From: Planctellipticum variicoloris
Lineage (GTDB): Bacteria; Planctomycetota; Planctomycetia; Planctomycetales; Planctomycetaceae
Length of the DNA: 64,000 bases
Assembly: GCF_030622045.1 (NCBI RefSeq)
Contig: NZ_CP130886.1
Location: forward strand, 2,989,557 to 3,053,556
Direction: 5' to 3'
Shown: piece by piece, positions 56,901 through 64,000 of the stretch
Layout of the letters: each line of letters begins with the position of its first letter
How positions within the stretch are numbered: position 1 is the stretch's first letter
The notes under the pieces: generated by a model
What the model was told of the DNA's origin: nothing
Database searches by the model: none
The model's input: the letters and a program-made list of their open reading frames with translations, nothing else
Program-made: the position numbers and the translations under genes

Positions 56901-57293
56901 GCGCCGCGACACGAGTTCGGCCCCACCGAATGGCGGCGGATGGTCTACCAGAGCAAACCGCGAATGCAGCTCGACGATGTGTTCGGGGCCTTCGACTGCC
57001 CGGATATGGGACAGATCGCACCGAAGCGGCTGGCGTCCACCACGCCGCTGCAGGCGCTGAACCTGCTCAACAGCCCGTTCGTGATGCAGCAGTCGGAGAT
57101 TTTCGCCGGGCGGCTGCGATTGGAAGCCGGCGCTGACCCCGAACAACAGGTTGAACGAGCGTTCCGGCTGATGTTTCAGCGATCGCCGACGGCGGAAGAA
57201 CATCGGACCTGCGCCGAATTCGTCAGCAGCGAAGGCCTGGAACTGCTGGTTCGGGTCCTCTTCAACAGCAGCGAGTTTCTCTACGTATTCTGA
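53943..57293 (+). CDS. PSCyt1-DUF1549-DUF1553 exported protein
   Basis: An 1116-residue planctomycete-specific protein. A signal peptide ends near LAADS. A cytochrome domain (PSCyt1) has CAGCH (40-44). DUF1549 (PSCyt2) covers about 150-370, with ALDNFILARLEAAGL, FDLRGLPPSPEEVDAF, WARHWLDVVRFAESNG and a second heme-like CARCH (338-342). An inserted discoidin-like region occupies about 600-760 (SGSLAGFAIHQLEHIHDGRYGN). DUF1553 (PSD1) makes up the C-terminal part (NPLTARVMVNRLWHYHFG, TPLQALNLLNSPFV). Such proteins are co-encoded with DUF1501 proteins, as here, and are thought to act in polysaccharide breakdown at the cell surface; this is not established. Confidence 0.95.
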   Translation: MQSSRSLLLLGVAVFSASPLAADSPVEFERDIRPLFAKRCAGCHGVGEQNGGLRLDARRLAFRGGDSGAVIVPGKAAESDLLKRVTSDDPDVRMPPDGDRLTADEIGRLTRWIEAGAVWEETDADRAAEKQNQKLNHWAWKPVEQPATPTVRHEAWPRSALDNFILARLEAAGLKPAPEADRRTLIRRLSFDLRGLPPSPEEVDAFVADADPLAYERLVDDFLASPACGERWARHWLDVVRFAESNGFETNQPRPTAWRYRDYVIRSLNEDLPYDRFVREQLVGDRLGADEATGFLVAGPWDQVKSPDPVLTAQQRADELNDMVATTGSAFLGLTVGCARCHDHKFDPIGARDYYALTACLAGVQHGERGIRPRDDAVSPEEIQQTQELLAAVERELSAFESLAHPVRTVFLDELSGAPTATSPGVDELLPRRNVEPYKPGSERGERDDLGDALRLPNLSPSYTWYQAAPQQNVVAWSPRVEGRWHVWVSWGSGFANHAQDAAYLVDRDGNLETTDDQQEMLRVDQRQFADGTGERASRRLWSGLADAGVHELTANSRIVLRNGVESIPVTADLIVLQQASNDDASGDGPYLRSAAWRGGNVERFAPIEARFVRLTITGTSSSEPCIDEWEVFTSGGVPQNVALATAGTKVTASGSLAGFAIHQLEHIHDGRYGNEASWISNQPGQGWVQYEFARPEVIDRMVWSRDRGAPAKYADRVATSYRIEASLDGEQWQVVATSDDRLPVKDAATTREVRFAAGALPAEQARQQELSVRQRELAARLRRLTDLPKAYAGRFEQPGPTFRLHRGDPMSQREAVPPGGMPAFGGDWTLAATSPEAERRQALADWIASPGNPLTARVMVNRLWHYHFGAGIVTTPSDFGINGAKPSHPELLDWLAAEFVARNWSLKDLHRLIVTSATYRQSNQTTAEGLAADAGDRLLWRFPARRLEAEPLRDAMLLVGGNLDDAMGGPGFDLFEPNTNYVKVYAPRHEFGPTEWRRMVYQSKPRMQLDDVFGAFDCPDMGQIAPKRLASTTPLQALNLLNSPFVMQQSEIFAGRLRLEAGADPEQQVERAFRLMFQRSPTAEEHRTCAEFVSSEGLELLVRVLFNSSEFLYVF

Positions 57294-57348
57294 GTCTCGA
57301 TCCGTACGGCCCCGGCAGTTCGAAATGCATTGAGGCGGGAGCAAAGCG

Positions 57349-58833
57349 ATGGAACAGTCCGGGCTTTCGGCGGTGGCGAAGACGCTGCTCGATCGACGCA
57401 ACTTTCTACAGAGCGGGGGGGCCGGGCTCAGCGGCATTGCGCTGGCGTCGCTGCTGGCCGGCGAAGGCCGGCTGTCGGCCGGGGAACCGCCCATCCGACC
57501 GGACTGGTCTCCCGAGCGGCCGACCGCTCCCCGGAAGCCGCACTTCGCGCCAAGGGCTCAGCAGGTGCTCGTCCTTTTCTGCTCGGGAGCGCTCAGCCAC
57601 GTCGACACGTTCGACTACAAGCCGGAGCTCGTAAAGCGCGATGGCATGCCGCTGCCGGGAGCGGCGGGACTCGTGACCTTTCAGGGAGAGCAGGGGAACC
57701 TGACCAGGCCGATCTGGGACTTCAAGCCGCGCGGTGAGAGCGGCAAGATGACCAGCGAGCTGCTGCCGCGGCTCGGCGAACTGGCCGACGAGTTCAGCTT
57801 CATTCACTCGATGACCGCCAAGTCCAACACTCACGGGCCGGCGGAAAACCAGATGAGCACCGGCTACGTGCTCGAAGGGTTTCCGGCGATGGGGTCCTGG
57901 GTCAGCTATGCCCTCGGCAGCGAGTGCCAGGACCTGCCCTCCTTCGTGGCGATTCCCGATCCGCGCGGCGTTCCCCAGGTCGGGCCGAACCACTGGAACT
58001 CGGCGTTCCTGCCGGCGGTCTTTCAGGGAACGGCGTTCAACGCCGACAAGCCGATTCCGAACCTCTCGACGCCGGCCAGGATCAATGCGGCGACGGAATC
58101 CCGCTCCCGTGACCTGCTGGCGTCGCTCAACCGCGGCCTGCTGGAGCGGCACCCGGGAGACACCGAGCTGATCGCCCGGATCGCTGCCTACGAGATGGCC
58201 GCCCGCATGCAGCTCAGCGCGGCCGAGGTCGGCGATCTCTCCAAGGAATCCGGCGGGACGTGGGAGATGTACGGCGCGACCGACACGGAGAACACGACGA
58301 AGGCCCGGTTCGGCAAGAACTGCATGCTGGCCCGCCGGCTGCTGGAGCGGGGCGTGCGGTTCGTCCAGCTCTTCAACGGCTCGTACGCGATGGGGGAGGG
58401 AGTCGGCAACTGGGACGGCCATAAGACCCTCAAAACACAGTACGACATTCACGGTCCGATTCTCGATCAGCCGGCGGCGGCGCTCATCTCCGACCTCAAA
58501 CAACGGGGCATGCTCGACCAGACGCTGGTGGTCTTCGTCACCGAATTCGGACGGATGCCGACCTTCCAGAAGGGGGCCAGCGGGCGAGACCACAATCCCA
58601 AGGGATTCACGGTCTTCCTCTGCGGAGCCGGCGTGAAGCGCGGCTTCAGCTACGGCGCCACCGACGAATTCGGCTACCAGGCGGTCGATCGCGTCTCCAC
58701 GATCTACGACCTGCACGCCACGCTGCTGCACCTGCTGGGTCTCGACCACACGCGGCTGAGCTTCTACCACAACGGCATCGAGCGCCGCCTGACCGACGTC
58801 CACGGCCACGTGATCGAAGACGTGCTGACGTGA
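57349..58833 (+). CDS. DUF1501 sulfatase-fold protein, Tat-exported
   Basis: A 494-residue protein with a twin-arginine signal (LLDRRNFLQSGG, R16-R17) followed by a hydrophobic stretch. The DUF1501 core shows VLVLFCSGALSHVDTFDYKP, THGPAENQMSTGY, RFVQLFNGSY and VVFVTEFGRMPTFQKGASGRDHNP; the family has an alkaline-phosphatase/sulfatase fold. Tat export suggests that it folds, perhaps with a metal, before crossing the membrane. It is 55 bp downstream of the DUF1553 gene, the usual pairing. Its length is typical and the end carries the conserved HGHVIEDVL. Confidence 0.95.
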   Translation: MEQSGLSAVAKTLLDRRNFLQSGGAGLSGIALASLLAGEGRLSAGEPPIRPDWSPERPTAPRKPHFAPRAQQVLVLFCSGALSHVDTFDYKPELVKRDGMPLPGAAGLVTFQGEQGNLTRPIWDFKPRGESGKMTSELLPRLGELADEFSFIHSMTAKSNTHGPAENQMSTGYVLEGFPAMGSWVSYALGSECQDLPSFVAIPDPRGVPQVGPNHWNSAFLPAVFQGTAFNADKPIPNLSTPARINAATESRSRDLLASLNRGLLERHPGDTELIARIAAYEMAARMQLSAAEVGDLSKESGGTWEMYGATDTENTTKARFGKNCMLARRLLERGVRFVQLFNGSYAMGEGVGNWDGHKTLKTQYDIHGPILDQPAAALISDLKQRGMLDQTLVVFVTEFGRMPTFQKGASGRDHNPKGFTVFLCGAGVKRGFSYGATDEFGYQAVDRVSTIYDLHATLLHLLGLDHTRLSFYHNGIERRLTDVHGHVIEDVLT

Positions 58834-58843
58834 CCCCGGGGCG

Positions 58844-58873
58844 GTAGGGTGAGTCGAGTCTTCGAGGCTCACC
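58844..58873 (+). repeat. third copy of the 30-bp repeat
   Basis: Identical over 30 bases to the reverse complement of 21613-21642. Its first ten bases can also pair with CTCACCATAC (58872-58881) at nine of ten positions, giving a local hairpin between two convergent genes, where it could end transcription. Confidence 0.85.
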
Positions 58874-58893
58874 TCACCATACTTTTCACCCCA

Positions 58894-59826
58894 TCAATCC
58901 CGCAACTTTCGCCCGGTCAGCGACAGAAACAGTCGCTCCAGATCGGAATGCGATGTCTCAATCCGCTCGACGGTCACCCCGGCGAGACGGATCTGCTGCA
59001 GCACCTCCGGAAGCAGAAACTCCCAGCGGCCATCCGGGGCGGACACTTCAAGCTGCACGCCACCGTTGCTCGATGCGATCTCACGCACCGACCCCGCCAG
59101 CCGCCCGTGCAGCGCAACGGCTCCCGAGACTGACAGCAAAATCCTTCCGGTCACTCCTTCCAGCAGGCTCGTCAGAGTGTCGTACGCCAGCCGACGGCCA
59201 TGGTCAATGATCGCCACCCGCTGGCAAAGCGCCTGCACTTCCTCCATATAATGACTGGCGTAAAGGATCGCGGTTCCACCCGCGGCGAGGGCTCGGATGC
59301 CGTCGAGGAGGTGCACACGGGACTGCGGGTCGACGCCCACGGTCGGTTCGTCGAGCATCAGCACTGCCGGTTCGTGCAGGACGGCGATGCCGAAATTGAG
59401 CCGCCGCTGCATCCCTCCCGAGAACTCCGCCGCCCGCTGCTGCGCGACCTGCGCCAGACCGATCTGTTCGAGCACCGTCGCACACCGCTGACGGAGCCGT
59501 TCGCCGCGGAGTCCGTAGATCTCGCCGAAAAACCGCAGGTTTTCGAGCGCGGTCAGGTCGGGATAGATCGCAAGGTCCTGCGGCACGACCCCTAGACAGT
59601 TCCGAAGCTGGCGATCCCGGATCGTGAAAGGCTGACCGTTCAGTCGCACGGAACCCGATGTCGGCTCGAGCAGTCCCGCGAGCATGAGCATCGTCGTTGA
59701 CTTCCCGGCCCCATTGGGACCGAGCAGCCCGAGGATTTCTCCGGGTTCGACCGCAAGGCTCAGGTCGTCGACCGCGACGTGCTCGCCGTAGACTTTGCGG
59801 AGGTTCAGAGCTTCCAGTGCCGGCAT
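58894..59826 (-). CDS. ABC transporter ATP-binding protein, no adjacent permease
   Basis: A 310-residue ATPase of the ABC-2/drug-exporter type: Walker A GPNGAGKST (36-44), signature FSGGMQRRL, Walker B VLMLDEPTVGVDP and the usual C-terminal extension (GVTVERIETSHSDLERLFL). The ATG at 59826 starts at the family's first strand; the frame is open to 59925. ABC-2 permease genes normally follow directly, but here the gene ends convergent to the DUF1501 gene and no permease is present, so its partner is encoded elsewhere. The upstream neighbour on the same strand is a dolichol-kinase-like protein. Confidence 0.93.
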   Translation of the reverse strand: MPALEALNLRKVYGEHVAVDDLSLAVEPGEILGLLGPNGAGKSTTMLMLAGLLEPTSGSVRLNGQPFTIRDRQLRNCLGVVPQDLAIYPDLTALENLRFFGEIYGLRGERLRQRCATVLEQIGLAQVAQQRAAEFSGGMQRRLNFGIAVLHEPAVLMLDEPTVGVDPQSRVHLLDGIRALAAGGTAILYASHYMEEVQALCQRVAIIDHGRRLAYDTLTSLLEGVTGRILLSVSGAVALHGRLAGSVREIASSNGGVQLEVSAPDGRWEFLLPEVLQQIRLAGVTVERIETSHSDLERLFLSLTGRKLRD

Positions 59827-59902
59827 GCGAATCTCAGGCGAACGGGCGGATATGACCGGCCTACTGTGACGGATTGCCGCAGCCGACGCCATCGTGTCCT
59901 CG

Positions 59903-60604
59903 CTACCAGCCGACGAAGGCCGCATGCGTCAGCAGCGCAACGATCAGAGCCGTCGCGCCGACCCGAAGATTGTCATTCGATCGGAGCGGGAGCGACTCCA
60001 CCAGCGCCGCCGCCAGTGTGGCCGGCAGGACGCTCAGGAACGCCGTGAGCAGAGAAACGCGAGGAACCGCCTCGCCCCAGTAGAGGAGGGTGGCCAGCGC
60101 AGCGCCGCCGAAGCAGAAGCACAGGCTGCCCGTCCAGGACTTGCGCCGATTCCACGGCAGCCGCCACCCCCCCAGACGCAAGCCTCCTAACGTGGCCGCA
60201 CCATCGCCCAGCGCGAGAATCCCGAGGACGCTCAGCCCGATCTCCGCCTCGCCCGGCAACAGCAGCAGAGCCCCGAGAACCGGCAGCGCATACCCCAGAA
60301 CGGCGGCCGACCAGTCCCGCTCGCCGCGGCGTGCAAACGACCGATACCTGCGGAAGGCGGCGAAAATGATCCCCCCTCCCAGCAGCGCCACCGCCGTCAA
60401 CAGCATCGGCCCCCAGGGATCCCGATGGGGAATGACCCAGAGCACAAACGGGAGAAACCCCGGCGCCATGTGAAACAGCCGGCGACGGGCTTCCGACGGC
60501 CCCAGTACCACTGCCGGTTGCCAGACATCGGACCAGCCGCCCCCAACGGTTCGCGAGCGGTGAGGACGCGGGACGGAATTCCAGACGGGAAGGCCCCGGC
60601 TCAT
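59903..60604 (-). CDS. dolichol/phytol-kinase-like membrane protein
   Basis: A 233-residue membrane protein of the CTP-dependent lipid-kinase/phosphatidate cytidylyltransferase superfamily. Family features: RRRLFHMAPGFLPFVLW at the first helix, LALGDGAATLGG (the conserved GD), LPWNRRKSWTGSLCFCFGG and ESLPLRSNDNLRV. About six helices follow. The start ATG 60604 is preferred over 60688 because the family begins shortly before the first helix. It should phosphorylate a prenol or similar lipid alcohol in the membrane. Cytidylyltransferase activity is the alternative. Confidence 0.75.
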   Translation of the reverse strand: MSRGLPVWNSVPRPHRSRTVGGGWSDVWQPAVVLGPSEARRRLFHMAPGFLPFVLWVIPHRDPWGPMLLTAVALLGGGIIFAAFRRYRSFARRGERDWSAAVLGYALPVLGALLLLPGEAEIGLSVLGILALGDGAATLGGLRLGGWRLPWNRRKSWTGSLCFCFGGAALATLLYWGEAVPRVSLLTAFLSVLPATLAAALVESLPLRSNDNLRVGATALIVALLTHAAFVGW

Positions 60605-60864
60605 GACGGCAGCTCCCTGCTCCCCGTGGGAGCAACGCGGTGATTGGCCCGCCGAGCTGCGCTCCATCGCGACTGTTTGCAGCGGCATTCGTCCGGGATG
60701 GCCGCCTGTACCTCCGACCCGATCCTGCCACGTCGTCGTTCAATGGCAATTCTTCGCGGGCCACGAGAGGTTGTCGACCAGCTTCGCCCGAAAATCCTGA
60801 AAAACTCCGACGGGCCAGACGTCCATCACCGTCGACGGCGCAAACCTTGCCGACCAGGTTCGCC

Positions 60865-61773
60865 TTAACGCCTGCCAGCCCGCCGGCGGCGGTTGTTGAG
60901 ATACACCGAAAGGGCAGGACCCACCGGTTGGTCCGTCCGGAGCCGGAGATAGTCGAACTGCAGATCGCGGACGGACGACTCGATCCGCTGGAGGAACGCC
61001 TGGAACTCCCGCTGATAGGCGGCCCGCAGCGCCCGAGGATCGGAAAACTGGTCCTCCCAGCCTTCGAGCCCCTTAAATAGCGTTGGATCCTGAAACGGAA
61101 AATCCTCCTCCGCCGGGTCGATGATCTGCAGCACGATCACATCCTGCCGGCAATGGCGAAAATGTTTCAGGCCGCCGACGATCGCTTCCGGATCGTCGAA
61201 CAGATCGCTCAGCAGAACCACCAGCCCGCGGCGTTTCAGCCGGTTCGCCAGTTCATGCAGAACCGGCCCCAGGGAGGTCTTCGGCCCCGGTTCGGTCTGT
61301 TCGAGCACGTGGCAGATCTGGCCGAACTGCTGCGGCGTGCTGGACGGGCGGAGCATCTGCTGCACGCCGCTGGAAAACGTCACCGCCCCGACCGCGTCCT
61401 GCTGTCGGGTGATCAGGCACGCCAGCGATGCGGCCACGCAGGCCGCGTAATCCCACTTGCTGAAATGGGCGGCCGGCGAACGATACGTCATCGATTCGCT
61501 GGCGTCGACGAGAAGCTGGCAGACGTAGTTGGTCTCTTCGTCGAACTGCTTCAAATAGACGCGATCGCTCTTGCCGTAGACCTTCCAGTCGACATAGCGC
61601 AGGTCGTCGCCGGGGACGTACTCGCGGTGCTCGGCAAATTCGTTGGAAAAACCGTGGTAGGGACTGCGGTGGAGTCCGGCGACGTAGCCCTCGACGATGG
61701 TCCGCGCCTTCAACTCCAGCCCCTGCAAACGGGCCAGCGTCGCGGTGTCGACAATCGCAGGAGGAATGGTCAC
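60865..61773 (-). CDS. DUF58 domain protein
   Basis: A 302-residue cytosolic protein with the DUF58 motif HRSPYHGFSNEFAEHREYVPGDDLRYVDWK near residue 36 (given in parts: SNEFAEHREY and PGDDLRYVDW) and a von Willebrand A-like core containing LLVDASESMTY, a MIDAS-type DxSxS. DUF58 proteins normally accompany a MoxR AAA ATPase and BatA/BatB-like membrane proteins; none of these lies on the downstream side in this window, and the upstream neighbour is an isochorismatase-like gene only 24 bp away. It is probably an assembly or chaperone factor; the partners must be elsewhere. Confidence 0.92.
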   Translation of the reverse strand: MTIPPAIVDTATLARLQGLELKARTIVEGYVAGLHRSPYHGFSNEFAEHREYVPGDDLRYVDWKVYGKSDRVYLKQFDEETNYVCQLLVDASESMTYRSPAAHFSKWDYAACVAASLACLITRQQDAVGAVTFSSGVQQMLRPSSTPQQFGQICHVLEQTEPGPKTSLGPVLHELANRLKRRGLVVLLSDLFDDPEAIVGGLKHFRHCRQDVIVLQIIDPAEEDFPFQDPTLFKGLEGWEDQFSDPRALRAAYQREFQAFLQRIESSVRDLQFDYLRLRTDQPVGPALSVYLNNRRRRAGRR

Positions 61774-61797
61774 ACGGCAGCCTTGAAGCAGGAACTG

Positions 61798-62376
61798 TCA
61801 GAGACCGCGGGCTTTCACCAGACCGCTGAGACTCTTGAACTCGGGAGCGTCCGCGGTCTCGCACCATTCAAACAGAACCGACTCGACCGTCGTCAGCACG
61901 GCGCCGGCGGAAGCCAGACGTTCGCCCGCCAGTTTCCAGTCCAGCTCGCGGCGGCTGGCGACGGCGTCCATCGCGACAAACACCGAGTAACCCTGGGACA
62001 ACAGGTCGAGCGCGGTCTGCAACACGCAGACGTGACCCTCGACGCCGGCCAGGACAACTTGAAAACGTTGGTCGGGAACTTGCGCCGCGGGCGGCCAGGC
62101 GAGGTCGGCTGCGGCGCTGAACCGCAGCTTCGACACGCGCCGGTCGACCAGCCCAGCCAGCTCCGGAATCATTTCGCCCAGTCCCTGGGGATATTGCTCG
62201 GTGGCGACGGACGGCACGTGCAACAGCTTTGCGCCGTCGGCCAGGAGCCGGCACGCAGCGGTCAGGCGGCCGGCATCCGGCATCGCGGCGAGCAGGCGCG
62301 GCTGGAGATCAATCAGGACGAGCCGGCTGCTGGCGCAGTGGAGGAGCTCCGGGCTGCGAGGCAAAGACGCGGACAT
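61798..62376 (-). CDS. isochorismatase-like cysteine hydrolase
   Basis: A 192-residue cytosolic hydrolase. The catalytic triad positions are visible: Asp in LVLIDLQPRLL, Lys in VSKLRFSA, and Cys in VLAGVEGHVCVLQTALDLL. Length and order match the isochorismatase/nicotinamidase superfamily. The pocket residues do not point to a substrate. The gene is 24 bp upstream of the DUF58 gene on the same strand. Confidence 0.92.
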   Translation of the reverse strand: MSASLPRSPELLHCASSRLVLIDLQPRLLAAMPDAGRLTAACRLLADGAKLLHVPSVATEQYPQGLGEMIPELAGLVDRRVSKLRFSAAADLAWPPAAQVPDQRFQVVLAGVEGHVCVLQTALDLLSQGYSVFVAMDAVASRRELDWKLAGERLASAGAVLTTVESVLFEWCETADAPEFKSLSGLVKARGL

Positions 62377-62636
62377 GCAGAGAAATCCTGGGCCAGCGAA
62401 CGTCCTGTGGGAGAGTTCTGCCGGATGAAGAAATTGAATGACAGTGCAATGATGCTCGCGGATCGGGAAGGAAACTGCAATGTTCGACCGACGGTCGATC
62501 GGGGACTTTGAACGATCGATGTCCCGCTTGACTGGTTCGGAATGTTCTCCGTCCGCCAGAGCGGGTAGAGTGTACAGGACTCGATGCGATCAGGGCTGGC
62601 AGCAGGCATGCGCGGAACGGATGCGGAGTGACTTTG

Positions 62637-63233
62637 ATGGAAACCCCGGCGGAGCCCTCGAACCTGGTAATCTGCCTCGGCTGCGCACAGCCGAATCCCG
62701 AGGGGGTCCATTTCTGTTCCGGATGCGGGGCGCCGCTGACCTCATATGCGACAACGGCCCCCTTCGAGGGGACGCTCGCGCGGGGTTATGCCTATCGTCA
62801 GGCCGTGACCGGTCGACCTCGCCTCATTGTCCTGGCCGGGGTCTGGCTGACGATGTTTCCGGCCGCGCTTGTGGGCTTCTTCCTGGTGCTCGGCAGCCTG
62901 CTGATGCTTGCCGCCGCGATCTCGCACCGTGAAGCCGCGATGATCATTGGCGGCCTGTTCGCCTCCGGGGGAAGCTTTGTCGTGTTCTGGATTTCCGCAG
63001 GAATCGTGATCCGCGTCACGTGGAATTTCTTCGCCCGCGAACCTGGGCCCCGAACATCGGGACGTTCGGAATCCGCGGGCGGGGTCCCGGAGTCCGCTGC
63101 CGCAACGGGCCGGGACGAAGAAACGATGACGTGCCTCGCCTGCGGCGCACCGATTGCCGAAGGCCGGGAAGCGTGCGACTCCTGCGGGTGGTCGTACGAA
63201 AGCGAGCCGGTCGAACCTGCGCCGGTCGGCTAA
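62637..63233 (+). CDS. membrane protein with zinc ribbons at both ends
   Basis: A 198-residue protein. The ATG at 62637 has GGAG eight bases upstream; a GTG at 62628 in the same frame is weaker. The N-terminus has a zinc ribbon (ICLGCAQPNP...HFCSGCGAP), the middle two membrane helices (LIVLAGVWLTMFPAALVGFFL, MIIGGLFASGGSFVVFWISAG), and the C-terminus a second ribbon (MTCLACGAPI...EACDSCGWSY). Both ribbons should lie on the same, cytosolic, side. I know no function for this arrangement. Confidence 0.8.
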   Translation: METPAEPSNLVICLGCAQPNPEGVHFCSGCGAPLTSYATTAPFEGTLARGYAYRQAVTGRPRLIVLAGVWLTMFPAALVGFFLVLGSLLMLAAAISHREAAMIIGGLFASGGSFVVFWISAGIVIRVTWNFFAREPGPRTSGRSESAGGVPESAAATGRDEETMTCLACGAPIAEGREACDSCGWSYESEPVEPAPVG

Positions 63234-63318
63234 GTCCTGTTCGCGACGTACGCAGCGAACCCGTTTCGGCTACAATTCCGCCATGCGACGTGCCCCTGAA
63301 CTGCAGGAGATTCGTGCG

Positions 63319-64000
63319 ATGTCGAGTGCGTGCTGGCTGTTCCGAACACTGGCTTGCGGGATCGTCTGTGCCACGATCAGCGTCCCGGCATGCGCCGACG
63401 ACAAGGCCGCGAACGCAGCGACGCTGCGCCCGCTCCTCGAAACCTTCGCGAAGGAATTCGTCGCCATCACTCCCGGACAGGGAAAGTTTCCGGCGACATT
63501 CCAGTTCGGGCCGCCGGACGCCACGCGCGAAGTGCGGCTGGCGGGCAGTTTCTCCCTGGCAAAGTACGAAGTCCCGCAGAATCTGTACGAGGCGGTCATG
63601 GGCGAGGAGCCCAGCCGCTGGAAAGGGCCGCGGAATTCGGTCGAAATGATGTCCGCCGCGGACGCCGAACGGTTCTGCCAGAAGATCACGGAATCGCTGC
63701 GGACCGCCGGTCTGCTCAAGGAGGGCGAAGAAATCCGGCTGCCGACCGAAGAGGAATGGGAGTATTGCTGCCGCGCCGGGACGACCACGCGCTACAGCTT
63801 TGGCGACGAGGCCCAGGGACCGGACGACCGGAGCCCCAGGGCCACTCTGCTCGACAAATACGGCTGGCACCACGGGAATGCCGCCGGCAACGACCCGCCG
63901 GTGGGTGCGCTCGCGCCGAATCCCTGGGGGCTCTACGACATGCACGGTTACCTCTGGGAATTCACCTCCGGCGGACCGCAGGGCAAAGTGGTCGTCCGGG
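63319..64000 (+). CDS. FGE-sulfatase (SUMF1) domain exported protein, 3' truncated
   Basis: The last gene runs off the right edge; 227 codons are visible. The ATG at 63319 has AGGAG 10 bp upstream and opens a signal peptide (FRTLACGIVCATISVPACA); an in-frame ATG lies at 63283. The SUMF1/FGE domain is recognised from LAKYEVPQNLYEAVMGEEPS, LPTEEEWEYCCRAG, TRYSFGDEA, NPWGLYDMHGYLWEFT. True formylglycine-generating enzymes activate type I sulfatases such as the one at 7101-8531, but most secreted planctomycete members are not maturases. The part holding the catalytic cysteines is outside the window, so the question stays open. Confidence 0.92.
   Translation, partial: MSSACWLFRTLACGIVCATISVPACADDKAANAATLRPLLETFAKEFVAITPGQGKFPATFQFGPPDATREVRLAGSFSLAKYEVPQNLYEAVMGEEPSRWKGPRNSVEMMSAADAERFCQKITESLRTAGLLKEGEEIRLPTEEEWEYCCRAGTTTRYSFGDEAQGPDDRSPRATLLDKYGWHHGNAAGNDPPVGALAPNPWGLYDMHGYLWEFTSGGPQGKVVVR

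Noticed and set aside
62528-62571. TTGACT ... TAGAGT as a promoter for the zinc-ribbon gene
   Set aside because: The spacing is 32 bp, far outside the usable range, and no better -35 box fits TAGAGT.

Overview
The window is high-G+C chromosomal DNA (about 60-70% in most genes) from a bacterium of the phylum Planctomycetota, probably a Planctomycetaceae-type genome. The diagnostic families are the DUF1549/DUF1553 cytochrome next to DUF1501, a pseudopilin-like DUF1559 protein, a CRTAC1 protein beside a multiheme cytochrome, a type I sulfatase, an FGE-sulfatase-domain protein, tandem Uma2 genes, and McsA/McsB outside the Firmicutes. No rRNA, tRNA, CRISPR array, insertion sequence or prophage was seen. 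All gene identities come from reading translations by eye; no database search was run.

Layout. 1-2.2 kb: 3' end of ispG and a DUF885 peptidase-like protein. 2.2-8.5 kb (minus): sulfatase, a large secreted protein, a leucine-rich-repeat lipoprotein and a DUF4349 lipoprotein. 8.7-11.3 kb: radical SAM enzyme coupled to a membrane protein with no stop codon before it meets dnaE (11.3-14.9 kb, minus) tail to tail. 15.1-16.4 kb: two Uma2 nucleases sharing an almost identical 5' block. 16.5-18.6 kb (minus): a low-G+C gene for a GHKL ATPase fused to a PD-(D/E)XK nuclease-like domain, the best candidate for an undescribed (probably defensive) system. 18.7-20.8 kb (minus): ABC exporter pair. 21-25.7 kb: two secreted proteins (one caspase/C13-like), comB, glyQS and a DUF433 protein. 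25.7-27.6 kb: DUF1559 protein and an 865-bp noncoding stretch full of repeats. 27.6-33.5 kb: small secreted Cys protein, a membrane-anchored pentaheme cytochrome with TPR tail, a translationally coupled CRTAC1 protein and a membrane protein. 33.5-36.5 kb (minus): sulfotransferase, mcsB, mcsA; mcsA and the next gene, a GT2 glycosyltransferase, have divergent promoters of the same design (TTGACA-16-TAGAAT). 37.8-45 kb: BshC-like protein, outer-membrane barrel, HEAT/DUF4375 protein, a GlmU-like pyrophosphorylase lacking the acetyltransferase half, SYLF protein. 45-48.8 kb (minus): serS, M20 dipeptidase, sugar isomerase-like protein. 49-58.8 kb: secreted metalloprotease-like protein, then three secreted proteins of the planctomycete cytochrome/catabolic type. 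58.9-62.4 kb (minus): ABC ATPase, prenol/dolichol-kinase-like protein, DUF58 protein, isochorismatase-like protein. 62.6-64 kb: double zinc-ribbon membrane protein and a truncated FGE-sulfatase-domain protein.

The noncoding DNA is unusually structured. Tandem heptamer arrays with different unit sequences but a strict 7-bp period recur at five or more places, several touching or containing stop codons. A second family consists of hairpins with core GGCAGAGCC; a third is a 30-bp sequence found three times, twice as an inverted pair. Other long perfect inverted repeats lie upstream of serS and of the DUF1553 gene. Many very long antisense open frames occur; for dnaE this follows directly from avoidance of TTA, CTA and TCA codons, so they are not genes.
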